NCBI GenBank assembly: GCA_023374045.1
Contig: JAIOTZ010000136.1
Coordinates: 1-64,000 of the forward strand
Length of the DNA stretch: 64,000 nt
Direction of reading: 5' to 3'
Origin: Limonium bicolor
Taxonomy: Eukaryota > Streptophyta > Magnoliopsida > Caryophyllales > Plumbaginaceae
Every line of letters begins with the position of its first letter. The first letter of the stretch is position 1. Under the pieces are notes generated by a model that ran no database searches, was not told where the DNA came from, and saw nothing but the letters and a program-made list of their open reading frames with translations. Below are positions 46,863-59,560 of the stretch, one piece after another. The translations under genes were made by a program, and so were the position numbers.

Positions 46863-46881
46863 TTTTTTCTAGTAGGTGTAT

Positions 46882-49800
46882 AAATACCTTTAAATATAAT
46901 AAAATATCATATTATATGATATTAGGAATTTAATTCCAGAAATTTACGAATTTTTACAAAATTAATATTAAAATATTAATAAAACCCTAATGTGGGGCCC
47001 GTTTGGGTCAACATTGACTAAGTTGGTCAATGTTGACCATTGACCACGAAATGGACTACATAAAATCAGATAAATAAGTCTCTTAACAGACCAAGAGACA
47101 AGTCCCATGTGACAATTAAATATAGTCCTTTACTTTAGCATAAAATAACAAAAAAAGACATACTTTACCTTATAAAACAAAAAAGGTGGGCTCCACTTAC
47201 CTTTCCCATGTGAGCCAGCTGATTTGGAGCCTCCAATTGCTCCTCTTTTCCCTTGCATTTCGTGGCTCCATGTAGGAACAAGACAAGGAGAGTGACTCAC
47301 CTTACATTAAATGAATTAAAGTAACATATTTACTCCATTTTCAATCAAAATTTGAATCAATCAAGCCCTACCTTTCTCTTATCTTCAACGGCTGCCCCCT
47401 CCTCTTGTCTCCACTGATTGAGCTTCAATTATCCAACTCCAATCAGCATTGATGAGTCATCAAACCAATAATGACCTAAAATATTCAAAAAAGTGCTTTA
47501 AGGCAATAATAGGTCTTTCCCCTTCATTCCTTCCTCTTCAGCCGAGATGGCTCACCCCTTGAGCTCTCTTTGGCTCCCCTCCACCGTAGGTAAGGTTCCC
47601 AAGCACCATTGATGAGATCTCAAGCTCTAGGTAAGCTCTTAAGGCATAAAAATGCCCATTTTCTTCATCTTTCTTTCCTTTTTCGATTGATCTACACTCC
47701 AACCTTTTCTATACATCTATGTAGAGTGTTTTGGAGGTTAAAGGAAGGTTCAATCTCGTTCATAACCAGATCTAAGGAGGAAAGTTCAAGTCTTGACCAT
47801 TTAAGGTAAAAATGTGCTTTAAGCTCATAACTTTTGATTCCCTTCAAGTTCGGCTGTGAAACTTTGGTCATAGCCTCATATTCTTCTCCTTTTCATGTAG
47901 AATCTGTTGGTTAGCCATTTGGAGCAAGGGTGGCCGAGATCCAAAGGAAATACCCTCTTTTAAGGCATTTTTTCCAAGGTAAAACCTAATAACAAGGTAG
48001 CTTGTTGAGATCTAGCTATTTCCTATGTCAATATGGTGGATCTAACACCTTGTGGTGTGTTTGATTCAGGTCGAAACCATCTTGAACTCTCCTTGCACTC
48101 TTAAGGTAATTTTTGCCTTAAATCTTACATTAAATTACTTCTTATGGTTAGATCTTGCTTGGAGACTAACTAGGCCTTGTTTTCTGTTTGAAAACATGTA
48201 AAACAAGCTGTGGAGAATTTCTACTTAAGGTGGCCGAACCAAACAAGGATTACCTAAGCTAAATCAAGGTATAAATCACTTAAACATTAACTTTGCTAAG
48301 TTAATGTGTTCTTAAACTACTCCTAATTAAATTGCCGTGAGTGAAGGGTAAAATAAGGTCTTGATTGACCTTAAAATGTTTAAGGAATGGTTTAATAAAT
48401 TTTATAACTAATTAAACAAGCATAATTGTCAAATTTAAGACATTATGTGGAAGTTTGGTAATTAAATGGAAAGTGTGTGGTGAGGCCGAGAATTAAGGGT
48501 ATATTTTGGGACATTTATGTGTAATTTATTTTGTGAGCAAATGTTTGTAATAAGGCCATGTATTTTAGGCCATTTTATTTATGCATTTACAAGCTTTTAT
48601 TTAAGTTTAAGTAGTAAAAATGCATTACCGAATTGAAAAGGGGTTTTAGGTGTAATTAAAGTAAATTTGGGGGCTATATAATAATTAAGCCGAAAATTAG
48701 AGGTTAAAAGGAGTTAAAATAAAGTTTATAAGATTTTATAAAGTTTTGGGGTTAAATGGTGAATTTTAGAAAGTTTGGGTACTAAACCGTAATTATAAGG
48801 AATTGGTGGTCAAGGAAATATTAAGGTGGTCAACCTTGACCATATGCTAGGTTTTGACCAAACTAGATAAGTTAAATAACTTATTTAAGATTTTATAATA
48901 AGATAAGTATTTTATGGTAATATTTTTATAACATATGTGGTAAATATGTTATTACCAAAAATAAAGGGTGTACAATGGTATTTTAAACACCCATGGGCTA
49001 TTAGGAATTTTTAGGAATTTATTGAGTTGTTTTTGGAATTAAAATAAACTATATATGTATAATATATAGTTAATGTCATTATGACACTTTGGAGAAAAAT
49101 AGATGGTGGAATGGTAAATACCAAGAGTATATGGGTTAATAAGGATATTTATAACCCTTTGGTAAAATTTGGAGATTTTTAGAATTGTATAAGAGTATTT
49201 AATAAGATATGTGTATAATATATGGTTTAAGGATATTATAAAACTATATGTTATAAATAGGGCCAAATGGCAATTATAAAACAGCACAAGGGCTGTTCGG
49301 AATTTACAAAAATAACCATAGGTTATGCTCTTTTATAAGTTAGAAATGTTATATTAAATGGAATATATAACATGTTATGATTTAAGGGGTGATTTTGTAA
49401 ATTAAGGAAACTATGGTTTATGGAAAAGAATAAGATTTTCTTATGGTGCCTAAGAGGCAATAATAAATAGTTTTGTATAAAAACTATAGGTTATGAGTTA
49501 AAGGAAATAAAAATATCATATCAAATGATATTAGCATTTTTGTATAACATTACATAATGTCATGTGGTCAAAAAGGGAATTTAAATAAATTCAGGGGCTA
49601 TACGAATTAATAAGAGTTGGGAAATGAATTTTAGACTAAGGTCTACAATGTCATAAATGTTATGACAATTATATGGTATTAAGGTGGTTTAATGGAATTA
49701 GTGTAAGGAAGGGTACTCACATAAAATAATGTGACAAACTATAAATAAATGGGATTTATAAGCTAAGGTGTTTATGGAATAAACCTTAGGAGTTGTAATT

Positions 49801-50300
49801 ATACAACATAAAATGTTACATGTTAGGATAATCTTAATATAAGTTGTATAATGTAATACAACTAATGGGAATAATCATCTAATAAAGATGATAAAATGTA
49901 ACATAAAATATAAGAGTTTATGAAACTCATGAGAATTACCTACGTGGTAAAAATATATACATGCACAAGAATAATGTATATAAGGTGGATAAATATATTT
50001 TGGTTGAAAACCATATGATTTAATGGTGGTGGTTATTTAAAAAAAATATATAGTTACGAACTATAAGTTATGAATTTTAGAATGCAATTTAATACAAGAA
50101 TGCATGCATACATGCAACTATAGGTTACGTACCTAAACTAGATGTGGATAAGATTAAAAGAAATATAAGGAATCAAACTTAACAGTTGAAATAGTTTTGA
50201 CGTACGCGTTTTAAGTAACAAAGCCGACTGTTTTAGAGAAACCCGTAACAAACGACTGTAGAAAACAGGGGTGAACTGTCGGGGTTACTTATAATTCGGA
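46882..50300. other. non-coding interior of the inverted long LTR unit
   Basis: AT-rich sequence without recognisable genes. On the minus strand it is the 3' half of the LTR unit, with parallels to 59561-61340 and 52033-54035, such as GGTCAACCTTGACCA at 48827 against TGGTCAATGTTGACC at 53876 and TAAGGC-type words. Short open frames (47609-47809, 49039-49287) have no motif. Confidence 0.6.
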
Positions 50301-52032
50301 AATACCGGATGTAGTTAGTCATGGAGACTGACTTATAGTTTTATTACCGTTTAGAGTATACTGCTGACAAGGACGCTTGACGAGCTAACGGACTACACGG
50401 AGCGTAGGATCTTGCTGATTCATACTCCACCGTAATACAGTCAGGGTGAACGGTATGTAAAGGGGTTTGCCGAGTTGACCTAAGGTTGCTCCTTGGACTC
50501 GGATTTGGTTGATATAACTTGTATGTTGTTATGTCTCTGATTGTCACTGAGGGCTTCCTCAGTTCAGACATCTGTGTGATCTGTGATAAGATTGTTTGTC
50601 TGAATGTAATAATTTATGCATGAACTGTATATTTATAGCTGCTTATTATTTACTGTTGTTGAGTTAACAGTATTGGTTCGTATATATGAACCTATATATA
50701 TAAAACGAACTAGCGGCTATGGTGCTATCTTATATGAAATATAAGGAACGTAAGTAAAACGTTGTAGCACTATGATAATAACATATACATATTATCTGAG
50801 ACTTTTGTACGGAGCATTGGCCTTTTCTATACGCCGCTCTCGTATCTAGCACTGGATCCCGAGTTTACAGACTCCGGATTGGACTAATGACCTTAGTCTG
50901 CTGTGTTAGAAAAATTTGGTAATGCGATGCGATGGTATAATTAATTAATTAATGGAATGGAAGTAAAGCCAAGAGGATGTGGCTCTTGGTGCGCGCTGTG
51001 ATCACAAGAACGATACCAGGATGTCCGCGTACGGGTCCGTAAGTATCAAGAAAATTTCCCGTGAGCTAGAATGGCTCGTTGGTCGGAGACTCTACCGTTG
51101 GAGTGGCTACTGCCGTGGGTGACCCGCCATAATATATGGGTAACTAGAGACATGTCGTTTTAACGAGACATTGTCACTAGGTATAACTGAACAACTAAAA
51201 CAATTGAGACTTATACAGTGGCGAACAATACTATGGACGAGACTTGATACTTGTTTATTAATCTCGTTATTTCGCTTTGTTGTTCATTGGTTATACTTGT
51301 GGTTTTTCATTGTGTGTTGATGGTTGGATGGAGCCTACAAGGCTAAGGTGAATTAAATAAGAAAACTGTACGCTACGGCGAATGTACATTGTACATTACA
51401 TTGTTATTACTCGATACGTTCGATATATAAATGTTGTATGGAATATTAAATGAATGTTTGGATATTTGGACGGATGGTTGAATGTTTATGGATATTTGGA
51501 TGGATGGTTGGATTTATTATGCATGTTTATTACAGTATTGAATATATCTGTAAAATGGTAAAGCATGTAACCAATCTAATAACAAGATGGTTAAAATGAC
51601 AAGTGACCATTAGGGTCCAGGCCCGGCATACTCAGCGTCTATCGCTGATACTACACTCATGCAGGTTGTTGATCATTGTCGGAGCTGAAGAGCAGGAACA
51701 GGGTAATTGGAGATGTGGTATTGTAATGAAGATGGTGTATGGTCTTATGGTAAGGTTAAGTATTTTTCAGGATTGGGTAGACGCTCACTTGTCGATGTTT
51801 ATGGTTGATGGACTTAGTGTGATGTATAGGAGTTTCTCGTTATCACTGCGGTTAGCAGTTTATTTGTATTGGAAGTTGGATGTAGTTTGGCTGCGTTGCT
51901 CGCATGGGCGAGTAACGGCCGGTGACACCCGAGTGAGTTTGTAATGGTTATTTGTTTTTCCGCTGCGAGACGTTTTATTTATTGCTACGTGAGAGATTAT
52001 ATCGTGATTATGGAGAGGGGTGTTACACCCGA

Positions 52033-54035
52033 CCTTTCATCCCCGGATTTCAACAGTTAATTGTTTAAGGTAACTTTACGTAAACTCGTCACCCGTAGTA
52101 TTTACGTACATTCGGGTTTAATTAAATGAGTCAGTTCGTATTAAACGTCTTAGTCTTAGCGTTTTCGAACGTTAGGATTTATTCCATTGTATCCCATAAT
52201 ATTCTCGAGTATACAAATATACATCCACATTTATTCTTAGGTATTAAATTTAACCAATTCGGTTAGGTATACGAGTACACAATTATAACTTATAGTTGCA
52301 TGTATACATGCAATGTTAATTCGAGTAATATATTATGCTCGTATACTAATGTTATAACTCATTATATGCATTAATATTGTTCTTATTTGAACTTAGGCAT
52401 ATATTATATAGTTGTATGAATGCATGCACTAATGATATATGGTATTATTATTTTCCCATTTATTGTACAATGTATTATAATATACACAACTTGTAACAAG
52501 TTTTATTTAATTTTAAACTAAATAACTTGTACTTTATAACTTATTAATGTAATAACATTTACTCTTATATATTATATAGTTTCCAACTATAACATATACT
52601 CATTATTTTTATATCTCCACATATGCTTGCGCATATATATATACCCATACATTTATATTTCATGAATCATACTCTTATATTATAAGTCACATTATTATCA
52701 TCTTATGTAAGATGATTATTTCCATTTATCGCATTATTTTATGCAATTTATATAAAGAACTTTATCTTAATATTATGTAACATTCCATGACATATCTTTG
52801 TAATTCCTAAGGTTTATTTAATACCAACCTTAGTTTATAAATCTCATTTTCTCATTAATTGTCACATTATTTTATGTGATTATAATTAATGGTAATTGTT
52901 CCATTTATTCACATTAATACCATATAATAGCTATAATATTTATATCATTGTAAACCATAGTTTAAAATTCACTTTCCAACTCTTATTATTTGCACAACAG
53001 CCCATCATCTTCATTAATTATGTTTTGACCACATAATCTTATACAATGTTACATTTATATTATGATACCATATAATATGATATTTTTATCTCATTAAATA
53101 TTATAACCTATAGTTTTAATAAAACTATATTATATTGCCGAAAAGCTTATTCATTGAAAATCTGATTTTTCATCAACTCCTCATATATTCCATTATTACA
53201 ATATGGCCACATATTTAATACAATGTTATACATACCATATGTTATAACATTTTAACCTTATAATAAATATAACTTATAGTTATATTATAAAGTTGTCATA
53301 TTGCCGAATTGGCACATATGTTATTAATCTATTTTTCTTCACATTTCATACTTTTCCTTTATTTCAACTATACCACATATCTTATATAATGTAACATATA
53401 CTTTATATTATATCATTTCACTTCAGGATTAATATAACCTAGGTTATATGTTTTTAAAATTCCGAACAAACCACAAGGTCTGTTCTATTTTATTTTTCAG
53501 CACACTATAACTTTCTATATTTATACTTTTACCACATATTTCATGATATGTCACAAATAGCATATGTTATATCATTTTTTCACCCACATACTTTTTATAT
53601 TTACGGTTTGTCCCAGATTATATCATATACTTTTAATTTCATTGAAACCATATATTATACACTTTTCTTAATATACCCTTTTATATTATTCTAAAAATCA
53701 CCAAACTTTATACAAGGGTTATAAAGTGTTATATTTACCAAATGAACACCAAATTTTCGGTAATTCACATCTATACCCCATAAGTTTTATAAATTTGATA
53801 TTTCACTTATAATGTTATTTTAAGTTCCTAGTTTAATAACTTATGTTAATTAAAATTGGTCAAGGCTCCTAACATGGTCAATGTTGACCTATAGTTTACT
53901 GATTTGACCACAGGTTACATAAATTATAGTTTTGACCCAAACTTTTCAGAAATTACATTTTTGACCCCAAATTTTGCAAAACTTTATAAAATTCATTTAA
54001 TAACCTTTTAATGTATAGTTTTCGGCTATAATTAC
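52033..54035. other. non-coding middle segment of the plus-strand long LTR unit
   Basis: Very AT-rich, with many ATTATAT-type words. It runs from the CCCGA duplication to the ATTAC duplication (54031-54035) of the Athila-like element. No open frame of note. Confidence 0.6.
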
Positions 54036-55650
54036 TGATAAGTGTCCAAATGAGCATGATTTATAGGTGTATGTCATATATTATATAAACACTTTTCTTG
54101 CTCATTTCTCCACTTTTGTTAGTTTTCCTCTAAATTATGTTTATTTGTACTTACTTACTTTCACGATAATATTACTCACTTATTATATATTTTCTTAGAT
54201 TTATGTATAAACTGATACATTTTATGTGTCTAATGCAGGAAAATTACAATACACCCGTATATATATATATATACTAAAAATATCGTACAGCACTTTACCA
54301 TAATAATGAATCACGTGTGAATCGTGATCATGTCACAATTTTATTCACGAGCACATCATTGTTTCAAAGGAGCAGCACACGTCCGCTTGCCATGCAACCG
54401 CCTGGCTTTTGGGCGGACATAAGGGAGTAGCCAAGGCGGACGTGAGGACGACAATGCATGCAACCGCCTGGTTGTCATGCGGACAACAGGAGGTACCGAG
54501 GCGGACGCAACTAATATTAGTCGCGCGCGACAGTTTTCTTCTTCGCGCGCCGTCTGCAACTTGCCTTCGTCGACTTCGCCCGTCGACTTCGCCTGTCTGC
54601 AACTTATCCATCTACTCTTCACATTCTGTCCCCTGGTTAATCAATGAGCAAATCTTTCCACCGCCTCAATCTCACGTGTCTGCAATCATTCTTCCTTTTC
54701 CTTCCTTCCTTTCCCTATAAAACACACGTAACTTCACCACATAATCCACATCCACCATCAATTCATCCACGATCCAACTTCACCACAAACCTCACACCAT
54801 CTCATTTCTCTTCTCCCGTCTTCTCCATTTTATTTATTTTACAGTCCACCAAAACCACCTCTAGCCCTACGTATACAAGATAGCAGAGTGAGCCGAAGTG
54901 ATTACGGATGATTTCTATTACTCTTGTCTCTGTCTATCTATTTAATATGTTAGGCTAGTTTACATACTCTGGGAATGGTTATTATGTGTTTGTATTAATT
55001 ATGCATTATTTTTACTGGTTTTAATTATATATAGTTTGTTACGTTTTAAAGGTTATCTCACACCTTTTTAATAAATGTCATGAGTTTATTAAATTGCTTT
55101 CCTAAGTCTATTTTGATCAGACCGGTGATAAATAGATAGGTTAATTAAGACGTAAAACTGGAGGAAACTTGTTATGATTTAATAAGTTAGTATTCAGTTG
55201 CAAATGTAATTCCTCAATACTCCTCTGCCGTTCGCAGGCTTTTGCTTGAACCTTGATTAGAACCTTGCATTACAGGTGAACGAGTTCTTATGAGGCTATG
55301 ACTTAGTCCTTAAGATAATTACAGGAACCTTGCCAAATTATTAAACCAGTAGAGATAGCTTAATTATGCAGATTATATTAACCTGACCCAGAGTTCCATT
55401 TTATTTATCTGTCAACTTAGTTTATTTTATTCTTTCTTTTTATTTTACAAGTCAATTAATCCCCCCTCTTGTGACACGCTTAGGTACTATTATATGTACA
55501 TTAGTCCCACGGTTCGACATCCGGTTGCTTACATTTTCACTATACTACTGCGACCGGGATTTGTTTGCAGCCCGACGTTATTTTGGGTTTTAATTTCTTT
55601 CTTTTATGTTAATTACGCCTGTTCTAACCACTCACTTTATAACGTCTGCA
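54036..55650 (+). repeat. 5' LTR of the Athila-like element
   Basis: 1615 bp. Contains TATAAAA at 54716-54722 after CCTTTCC, a likely promoter. Upstream of it (54380-54610) is a GC-rich stretch with repeated GCGGAC, CCGCCT and GCGCGC words. Open frames at 54345-54720 on both strands lie in that stretch and have no motif. Confidence 0.95.
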
Positions 55651-55653
55651 AAA

Positions 55654-55671
55654 TGGCGCCGTTGCCGGGGA
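55654..55671 (+). promoter_or_regulatory. primer-binding site, tRNA-Asp type
   Basis: TGGCGCCGTTGCCGGGGA begins three bases after the LTR end. It is complementary to the 3' end of plant tRNA-Asp as I recall it, the primer usually assigned to Athila elements. Confidence 0.88.
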
Positions 55672-57936
55672 CTAGTTTATTCTAGTCCCTAAGCCCCGGA
55701 TTATTCACTTGTTATATTAGAATATTTTGTCTATATTATTTTGTTTGTTTACTTTAATTATCTTTTATATATTTTGTTTATATTAGTGTGTTTGGTTTGT
55801 AATCTGTTGCAGTACGTATCGAAAAAAAAGAGAACAGAGCCCCGTCCGCCTCATTTCCAAGCGGACTCCCAAGCGGACGCTACAACCGCTCCGCTCCCCA
55901 GCCACGTCCGCCCCACTACCACGCGGACGTCCATGCGGACACATTCATTCCACCAGCTAAACTCCGCGTTTTGTCTCTGTTCTTCCCAACTGCTCAACCC
56001 AACGCCGAAGAAGACACACTCGCGAGTTCACCCACCAAATTTGTTTCTACTTCATTTTATATTTTGTTTTTATTATTATTGTGTTTGTTTTCATTTTATT
56101 TTCTAATCTGTTTTAGTAGTACGTTTATATACAAAAAAAACACACAAAAAAAAATCTGTACACGGCAAATGGAAAAAGCATTTGAATATTGGCAGAATTA
56201 TACTGCTCCGTATGTGAAGGAGCTCATGATTATGAGGATTGTCTCATATTTCAAGAGCAACTCTGGTTAGAAGATCAACCAGACACCTGGAGAAAATCGC
56301 TCAACTACTAGAGCAATCAATGAGCGAAACAGTTCAAGAGGTAGAACACCCCACTACAGACGAGCCACTCATAGAAACCCCTCCCTGTCAAATCAATTTC
56401 CGCTATTTTCCCTCCTTCTCTATATATACCCAGACAATGAGGATATTTTTATCCTCGAAAAAGAAGAGAAGGAATTGCCATCACCTCCCGCCATATATCC
56501 AAACAAAACGCCACTATCACCTTCAAAGAATTAACTTTCTCTGAATGATATCAAAACGGCGTTCTTTCTACAGCCTCACCTACAAGAGGATGATGTTTAC
56601 ATCCTCCAATTTGAGGAAGAAAAGTCATCTCCACCGGGTCTTCTGTTAGAACTACGTTCCCGGCAGTACCTCCTCAAACACCAGATTTTGTGGAGTATTA
56701 ATTTTCTTATTTTATATGCCGAGGTAACGTTTGTTTTGATCCAGGATAACAGAGCAGGCGTCTAGCCAAAGACGTTAAAGAAGGGCAGCTTCCCGGGAGG
56801 CAACCCGGATGAACTTTTATTTTATTTGCTTTTATGCTGTTTTAGTTTTCAGGTTCTCCTTAAATTTTATTTTTGCTAACCTTTTACCCCGTTTTTAGTA
56901 TGGTTGCTTCTAGTGTCTTATGCAGGTGCCCTTCATGTCTACACTGCAACCAAGCTACGCTACTTGAGGCTGAAGCTCAAGTGTGGGGAACTCCTATAAA
57001 CGCAAGCAAAAATAATATCAGGGGAGTACCAGTTTCTTTAATTTTGCTTTTATTTAAATAAAACTGCAGAGGAGCGTTTATGTGCTTAAATGTTTAATTG
57101 TGACCTTTGTGTTATCTCTATTTTATGTACTTACCGAAAGGTCTTCTGAACCTTCCCTTGTTTTTCTGGTGAACAATGAGGACATTGTTCAATTTAAGTG
57201 TGGGGGAGTGTGTCCTTTTCGGTGACATTTTGTGCTTAAATGCTTAATCTCTCTGCTTATCTTGCGTTGTTCAAATTCAATATCATGGACCCTTATTTGT
57301 AGGTTGTTCTCTTTAAGAATAAATACTATTGAATTGTAGGATAATGGTACAAATTTTAAATTTTTGATTACTTTTGAGGAGCACTTTATGTGCGGTGTGA
57401 CAAATAATCGCAAATGGTTGGATTTTATTGCTCAGGGTTTTCTTTCTGTCTTCTCTCTTAGGGATTGCTAAGGGGTACTTTTCTGTTAAAAAAAAAGAGA
57501 AAAGAAAAAAATAATAAGGGACTTGCGAGACACCATTGGTAAACAACAAAGAGAGTTGAGTGTTCTTAAATACAAAGGCGTGATGCCTATATTTTCTCAT
57601 CTCTTATGCAAAAGCGAAACAAATGCATGAATCTATTTTTCCTTTTGTTTTCTCCTCAAAATGCCCATTCTTGAGAGAAGTTGGCCATGGTAAAAGTTCT
57701 CAGAGTCATCTAAAAGAAACATTGAAGTACCTTAGATCATACCCCGAAACTCTATATTTTATTTTTACCCTAAGCACACCTATGCCACCAGCAGTTAATT
57801 TTTCACACTCCTCAATAAGTTTAAAGATCATGTTTATCCTACCCTTCATAATAATATTTGTTAGTATTGAGCATTCCCTACTTACTTGGGTACGTGATTT
57901 TGCTTGAGGACAAGCAAAAAGATAAGTGTGGGGGTG
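55672..57936 (+). other. non-coding interior of the Athila-like element
   Basis: Holds a GC-rich patch with GTCCGCC and GCGGAC words (55840-55945). A short open frame at 56169-56270 (MEKAFEYWQNYTAPYV) may be a fragment of an element-specific leader ORF. Athila hallmarks include CTTCCCGGGAGGCAACCC (56790-56807) and ACATTGTTC followed by TTAAGTGTGGGGG (57182-57208), a polypurine-like motif. Frames at 55741-56106, 56239-56544 and 57313-57600 (-) show no known domain. Confidence 0.7.
57920..57936 (+). promoter_or_regulatory. polypurine tract of the Athila-like element
   Basis: AGATAAGTGTGGGGGTG directly precedes the 3' LTR. A second such motif, TTAAGTGTGGGGGAGTG, lies about 720 bp upstream (57196-57212). 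This suggests that the interior carries a duplicated or relict tract. Confidence 0.8.
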
Positions 57937-59555
57937 TGATAAGTGTCCAAATGAGCATGATTTATAGGTGTATGTCATATATTATAAAACACTTTTCTTG
58001 CTCATTTCTCCACTTTTGTTAGTTTTCCTCTAAATTATGTTTATTTGTACTTACTTACTTTCACGATAATATTACTCACTTATATATTTTCTTAGATTTA
58101 TGTATAAACTGATACATTTTATGTGTCTAATGCAGGAAAATTACAATACACCCGTATATATATATATATATATACTAAAAATATCGTACAGCACTTTACC
58201 ATAATAATGAATCACGTGTGAATCGTGATCATGTCACAATTTTATTCACGAGCACATCATTGTTTCAAAAGGAGCAGCACACGTCCGCTTGCCATGCAAC
58301 CGCCTGGCTTTTGGGCGGACATAAGGGAGTAGCCAAGGCGGACGTGAGGACGACAATGCATGCAACCGCCTGGTTGTCATGCGGACAACAGGGAGGTACC
58401 GAGGCGGACACAACTAATATTAGTCGCACGCGACAGTTTTCTTCTTCGCGCGCCTCTGCAACTTGCCTTCGTCGACATCGCCCGTCGACTTCGCCTGTCT
58501 GCAACTTATCCATCTACTCTTCACATTCTGTCCCCTGGTTAATCAATGAGCAAATCTTTCCACCGCCTCAATCTCACGTGTCTGCAATCATTCTTCCTTT
58601 TCCTTCCTTCCTTTCCCTATATAAACACACGTAACTTCACCACATAATCCACATCCACCATCAATTCATCCACGACCCAACTTCACCACAAACCTCACAC
58701 CATCTCATTTCTCTTCTCCCGTCTTCTCCATTTTATTTATTTTACAGTCCACCAAAACCACCTCTAGCCCTACGTATACAAAATAGCAGAGTGAGCCGGA
58801 GTGATTACGGATGATTTCTATTACTCTTGTCTCTGTCTATCTATTTAATATGTTAGGCTAGTTTACATATACTCTGGGAATGGTTATTATGTGTTTGTAT
58901 TAATTATGCATTATTTTTACTGGTTTTAATTATATATAGTTTGTTACGTTTTAAAGGTTATCTCGCACCTTTTTAATAAATGTCATGAGTTTATTAAATT
59001 GCTTTCCTAAGTCTATTTTGATCAGACCGGTGATAAATAGATAGGTTAATTAAGACGTAAAACTGGAGGAAACTTGTTATGATTTAATAAGTTAGTATTC
59101 AGTTGCAAATGTAATTCCTCAATACTCCTCTGCCGTTCGCAGGCTTTTGCTTGAACCTTGATTAGAACCTTGCATTACAGGTGAACGAGTTCTTATGAGG
59201 CTATGACTTAGTCCTTAAGATAATTACAGGAACCTTGCCAAATTATTAAACCAGTAGAGATAGCTTAATTATGCAGATTATATTAACCTGACCCAGAGTT
59301 CCATTTTATTTATCTGTCAACTTAGTTTATTTTATTCTTTTTTTTATTTTACAAGTCAATTAATCCCCCCTCTTGTGACACGCTTAGGTACTATTATATG
59401 TACATTAGTCCCACGGTTCGACATCCGGTTGCTTACATTTTCACTATACTACTGCGACCGGGATTTGTTTGCAGCCCGACGTTATTTTTGGGTTTTAATT
59501 TCTTTCTTTTATGTTAATTACGCCTGTTCTAACCACTCACTTTATAACGTCTGCA
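57937..59555 (+). repeat. 3' LTR of the Athila-like element
   Basis: 1619 bp, matching the 5' LTR throughout. Small differences include TATATAA in place of TATAAAA at the promoter (58618-58624) and a longer TA run near 58155. The end is fixed by the ATTAC duplication. Confidence 0.95.
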
Positions 59556-59560
59556 ATTAC

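Larger units (their letters stand above)
40994..46878. mobile_element. CACTA (En/Spm) DNA transposon, internally deleted
   Basis: Begins CACTACTAGAAAACACC at 40994 and ends TTTTTTCTAGTAGGTG at 46878. The 3' terminus reversed reads CACCTACTAGAAAA, so it has one extra base. TAT flanks both ends (40991-40993, 46879-46881), the 3-bp duplication typical of CACTA. Subterminal regions (41020-41370 and 46580-46860) carry many copies of TTAGCGACGG and its complement, as expected for binding sites of an En/Spm-type accessory protein. Inside are a truncated transposase-associated domain and a multi-exon accessory-type gene, but no TNPD-type catalytic transposase, so it is non-autonomous. Confidence 0.93.
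40500..52027 (-). mobile_element. second copy of the long LTR unit, inverted, about 5.6 kb of own sequence
   Basis: On the minus strand it starts TGTAACACCCC at 52027 and ends GGGGTATTTCA at 40500. CCCGA flanks both ends (40495-40499, 52028-52032). Its start (52027 down to about 50300) matches 38777-40499, sharing CGCAGTGATAACGAGA and TTACTCGCCCATGCGAG. Its end (40500-40993) matches 61340-61816 in reverse. Removing the CACTA element leaves about 5.64 kb. No coding frames are seen in 46879-52027, which is AT-rich. Like its host copy it looks like a solo LTR. Confidence 0.87.
54036..59555 (+). mobile_element. young non-autonomous Athila-like LTR retrotransposon
   Basis: Two direct LTRs (54036-55650 and 57937-59555) start TGATAAGTGTCC and end CTCTGCA-type sequence with TG...CA termini. 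ATTAC flanks both sides (54031-54035, 59556-59560). A primer-binding site complementary to tRNA-Asp follows the 5' LTR, and a polypurine tract precedes the 3' LTR. The 2.29-kb interior has no gag, protease, reverse transcriptase or integrase. By eye the LTRs differ at about 7-8 substitutions and a similar number of small indels in about 1.6 kb, so the insertion is recent. It would rely on an autonomous Athila/Tat-type relative. Confidence 0.95.

Noticed and set aside
54345..54720. Open frames on both strands in the Athila-like LTR (repeated at 58218-58634)
   Set aside because: They coincide with a GC-rich LTR stretch, differ in frame between the two LTR copies because of small indels, and show no family motif.
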